Below, piece by piece: positions 5,419 to 6,704 of a stretch of 6,704 nucleotides of DNA (its first letter is position 1; the number at the start of each line of letters is the position of its first letter). Under the pieces are notes generated by a model, which saw nothing but the letters and a program-made list of their open reading frames with translations, searched no databases and was not told the origin of the DNA. Both the position numbers and the translations under genes were made by a program. The stretch comes from Bacillota bacterium (GTDB lineage: Bacteria > Bacillota_I > Bacilli_A > Acholeplasmatales > Acholeplasmataceae), in contig JAEYXZ010000010.1 of assembly GCA_023431045.1 (NCBI GenBank), positions 1 to 6,704 of the forward strand. The letters run 5' to 3'.

Positions 5419-6704
5419 GACTGACCTCCTAAAACATTCTTACAACGTCCACAGACACCATGTTCATTGACTTGATCAACAACATTCCAGCATCTCGCAC
5501 AAACATGACCATTTGCTTTTTGAACATTAATTGACATTTGATTGTCAACTTTTAAGTTAATTTTTGAGACGATTAATACCTTATGAAGTGTTTCTTTTAT
5601 TTGTAGGAATTCAATAGCACTTAGTTGTTCTTTAGTTAAAGTCAAATCAACTTCAGCTTCTAATGATTTACCAATAATCTTAGCATTTCTAGCCATTTCT
5701 AAATGTTTTAGAACTTCGTTTCTGATTTCTTCAAAGATGATAAAGTTTTCTTGTAGTCTTGGTTCTTTTAATCTGCTTCCTTTAGGCATATCTTCTAGAT
5801 ACACATCTTCTTGTTCACGATAAGGGAGTGTGAGATATGCTTCACTGGTTGTGTGGGGGATGATTGGGTTTAGTAAGACGAGCATTCCTAAGCAGATATC
5901 ATAAATTGTGGACTGAACTGCACGACGCTCAAAATCATCTTTTGAATCACAATACAATGTATCTTTTGTGTAATCAAGATAGAATGCACTTAAATCATTG
6001 ACAACAAACGGTACGATTTGGCGAAGAACTTCTTGGAAATTATAGTTTAGGTAAGCATCATTTAACTTAGTTGCGATGACGTAATATTTATCAGTCATGA
6101 TGCGATTGAGTTGACCACGCATCGACCATCCAATGTAATCAGTTGTTGGATTAAAGTCACCTAGATTACCAAGCATGAAACGAATTGTATTACGAATCTT
6201 TCGGTAATTCTCAGCGATTTGTGCAAGTAATTCTTTTGATAATGGAAGGTCTGCACGATAGTCTACTGATGCAACCCACATTCTTAGGACATCCGCTCCT
6301 TGTTCTTTCATAACAGCAAGTGGATCAATGACATTACCTAATGATTTACTCATTTTGCGACCTTGGCCATCGACAGTAAATCCATGTGATACGATTTGTT
6401 TATAAGGTGCGATGCCACGTGTTGCAATTGAGGTAGTTAATGATGAATTAAACCAACCACGATATTGGTCTGAACCTTCTAAATATAGGTCAGCAGGAAA
6501 TGGTATCTGATGACGACCTAATACTGAGTATGTCGTACCAGAATCAAACCAAACATCCATAATATCAATTTCTTTTGTCAGATTTTCAGATAAAACATAG
6601 TCCTTAGGTAATAAATCTTTTGCATCCCATTCATACCAAATATCTGATCCGTGAGTTTCAAATAAATTAGCAATATGTTCAATTAATTTAACATCAAGTA
6701 ATGG
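5415..6704 (-). CDS. ileS: Isoleucyl-tRNA synthetase, C-terminal 429 residues (5' end beyond the right edge)
   Basis: IleRS charges tRNA-Ile with isoleucine. The frame is open to the window edge: 48 codons before the first internal Met (6560) read as IleRS, including GSDIWYEWDAKDLLP, so the ATG at 6560 is not the start. Full-length enzymes have about 910-930 residues, so a little under half is here. The fragment begins after the CP1 editing domain. It contains DVWFDSG, the class I signature KMSKS (fragment residues 117-121, bases 6342-6356) within GRKMSKSLGNVIDP, the helical anticodon-binding domain, and a C-terminal zinc knuckle CARC...CGRC (C402, C405, C418, C421; bases 5442-5501), as in the bacterial zinc-finger type. 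The stop is TGA, overlapping the surE start. In many Bacillota lspA lies close to ileS; here surE follows. Upstream regulation, such as a T-box, would lie outside the window. Confidence 0.97.
   Translation of the reverse strand, partial: PLLDVKLIEHIANLFETHGSDIWYEWDAKDLLPKDYVLSENLTKEIDIMDVWFDSGTTYSVLGRHQIPFPADLYLEGSDQYRGWFNSSLTTSIATRGIAPYKQIVSHGFTVDGQGRKMSKSLGNVIDPLAVMKEQGADVLRMWVASVDYRADLPLSKELLAQIAENYRKIRNTIRFMLGNLGDFNPTTDYIGWSMRGQLNRIMTDKYYVIATKLNDAYLNYNFQEVLRQIVPFVVNDLSAFYLDYTKDTLYCDSKDDFERRAVQSTIYDICLGMLVLLNPIIPHTTSEAYLTLPYREQEDVYLEDMPKGSRLKEPRLQENFIIFEEIRNEVLKHLEMARNAKIIGKSLEAEVDLTLTKEQLSAIEFLQIKETLHKVLIVSKINLKVDNQMSINVQKANGHVCARCWNVVDQVNEHGVCGRCKNVLGGQS
5425..5430 (-). promoter_or_regulatory. 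Ribosome binding site of surE, inside ileS
   Basis: A perfect AGGAGG on the minus strand, 6 bases before the surE ATG, is formed by the last codons of ileS. SurE can therefore be initiated strongly in its own right as well as by coupling through the ATGA overlap. Confidence 0.88.

Noticed and set aside
6558..6560. ATG at 6560 as the start of ileS
   Set aside because: The frame stays open to the window edge and the 48 upstream codons encode conserved IleRS sequence, so this is an internal Met.
1..6704. tRNA or rRNA genes, CRISPR arrays, insertion sequences, inverted or direct repeats
   Set aside because: The window is filled by intact protein-coding frames with gaps of at most 40 bases, and no repeated units or transposase motifs were seen by eye.

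Overview
The window is a gene-dense, AT-rich stretch (roughly one third G+C in the lines I sampled by eye). All eight genes lie on the minus strand, so transcription runs from high to low coordinates. Of the seven stop codons in the window, ileS, deoC and deoD use TGA, surE uses TAG, and the other three use TAA. Tryptophan is encoded by TGG, so the standard code applies, not the TGA=Trp code of Mycoplasma and Spiroplasma. With strong AGGAGG-type ribosome binding sites, this points to a low-GC Bacillota/Mollicutes relative. Acholeplasma or a neighbouring lineage is my best guess, but the sequence does not prove it.

In order of transcription: the 3' part of ileS (isoleucyl-tRNA synthetase, 5' end beyond the right edge); surE (5'/3'-nucleotidase), coupled to ileS by an ATGA overlap; after 40 bases, an unrecognised soluble 285-residue protein with a TTG start; a 217-residue multi-pass membrane protein of the YczE/YitT type; deoC (deoxyribose-phosphate aldolase); deoD (purine-nucleoside phosphorylase); ymfF (M16 peptidase-like subunit without a zinc site); and the 5' part of ymfH (M16 peptidase with an intact zinc site), which runs off the left edge. 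From the membrane protein to ymfH every junction overlaps (14, 20, 4 and 23 bases), so these five genes are very probably one translationally coupled transcript. No gap exceeds 40 bases. I see no terminator, RNA gene, repeat, mobile element or CRISPR array.

Three functions are combined. IleRS serves translation. SurE, DeoD and DeoC can form a salvage and catabolic route: nucleotide to nucleoside, to free purine plus (deoxy)ribose-1-phosphate, and, after a phosphopentomutase not present here, deoxyribose-5-phosphate to acetaldehyde and glyceraldehyde-3-phosphate. YmfF and YmfH look like the two halves of a heterodimeric M16 peptidase: YmfH carries HxxEH plus the distal Glu, and YmfF carries the Arg/Tyr pair.

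I found no clearly new system. The least explained items are the 285-residue protein, the YczE-like protein locked to deoC, and the linkage of the M16 pair to deo genes. All assignments come from motif reading and remembered family features, not from database searches.
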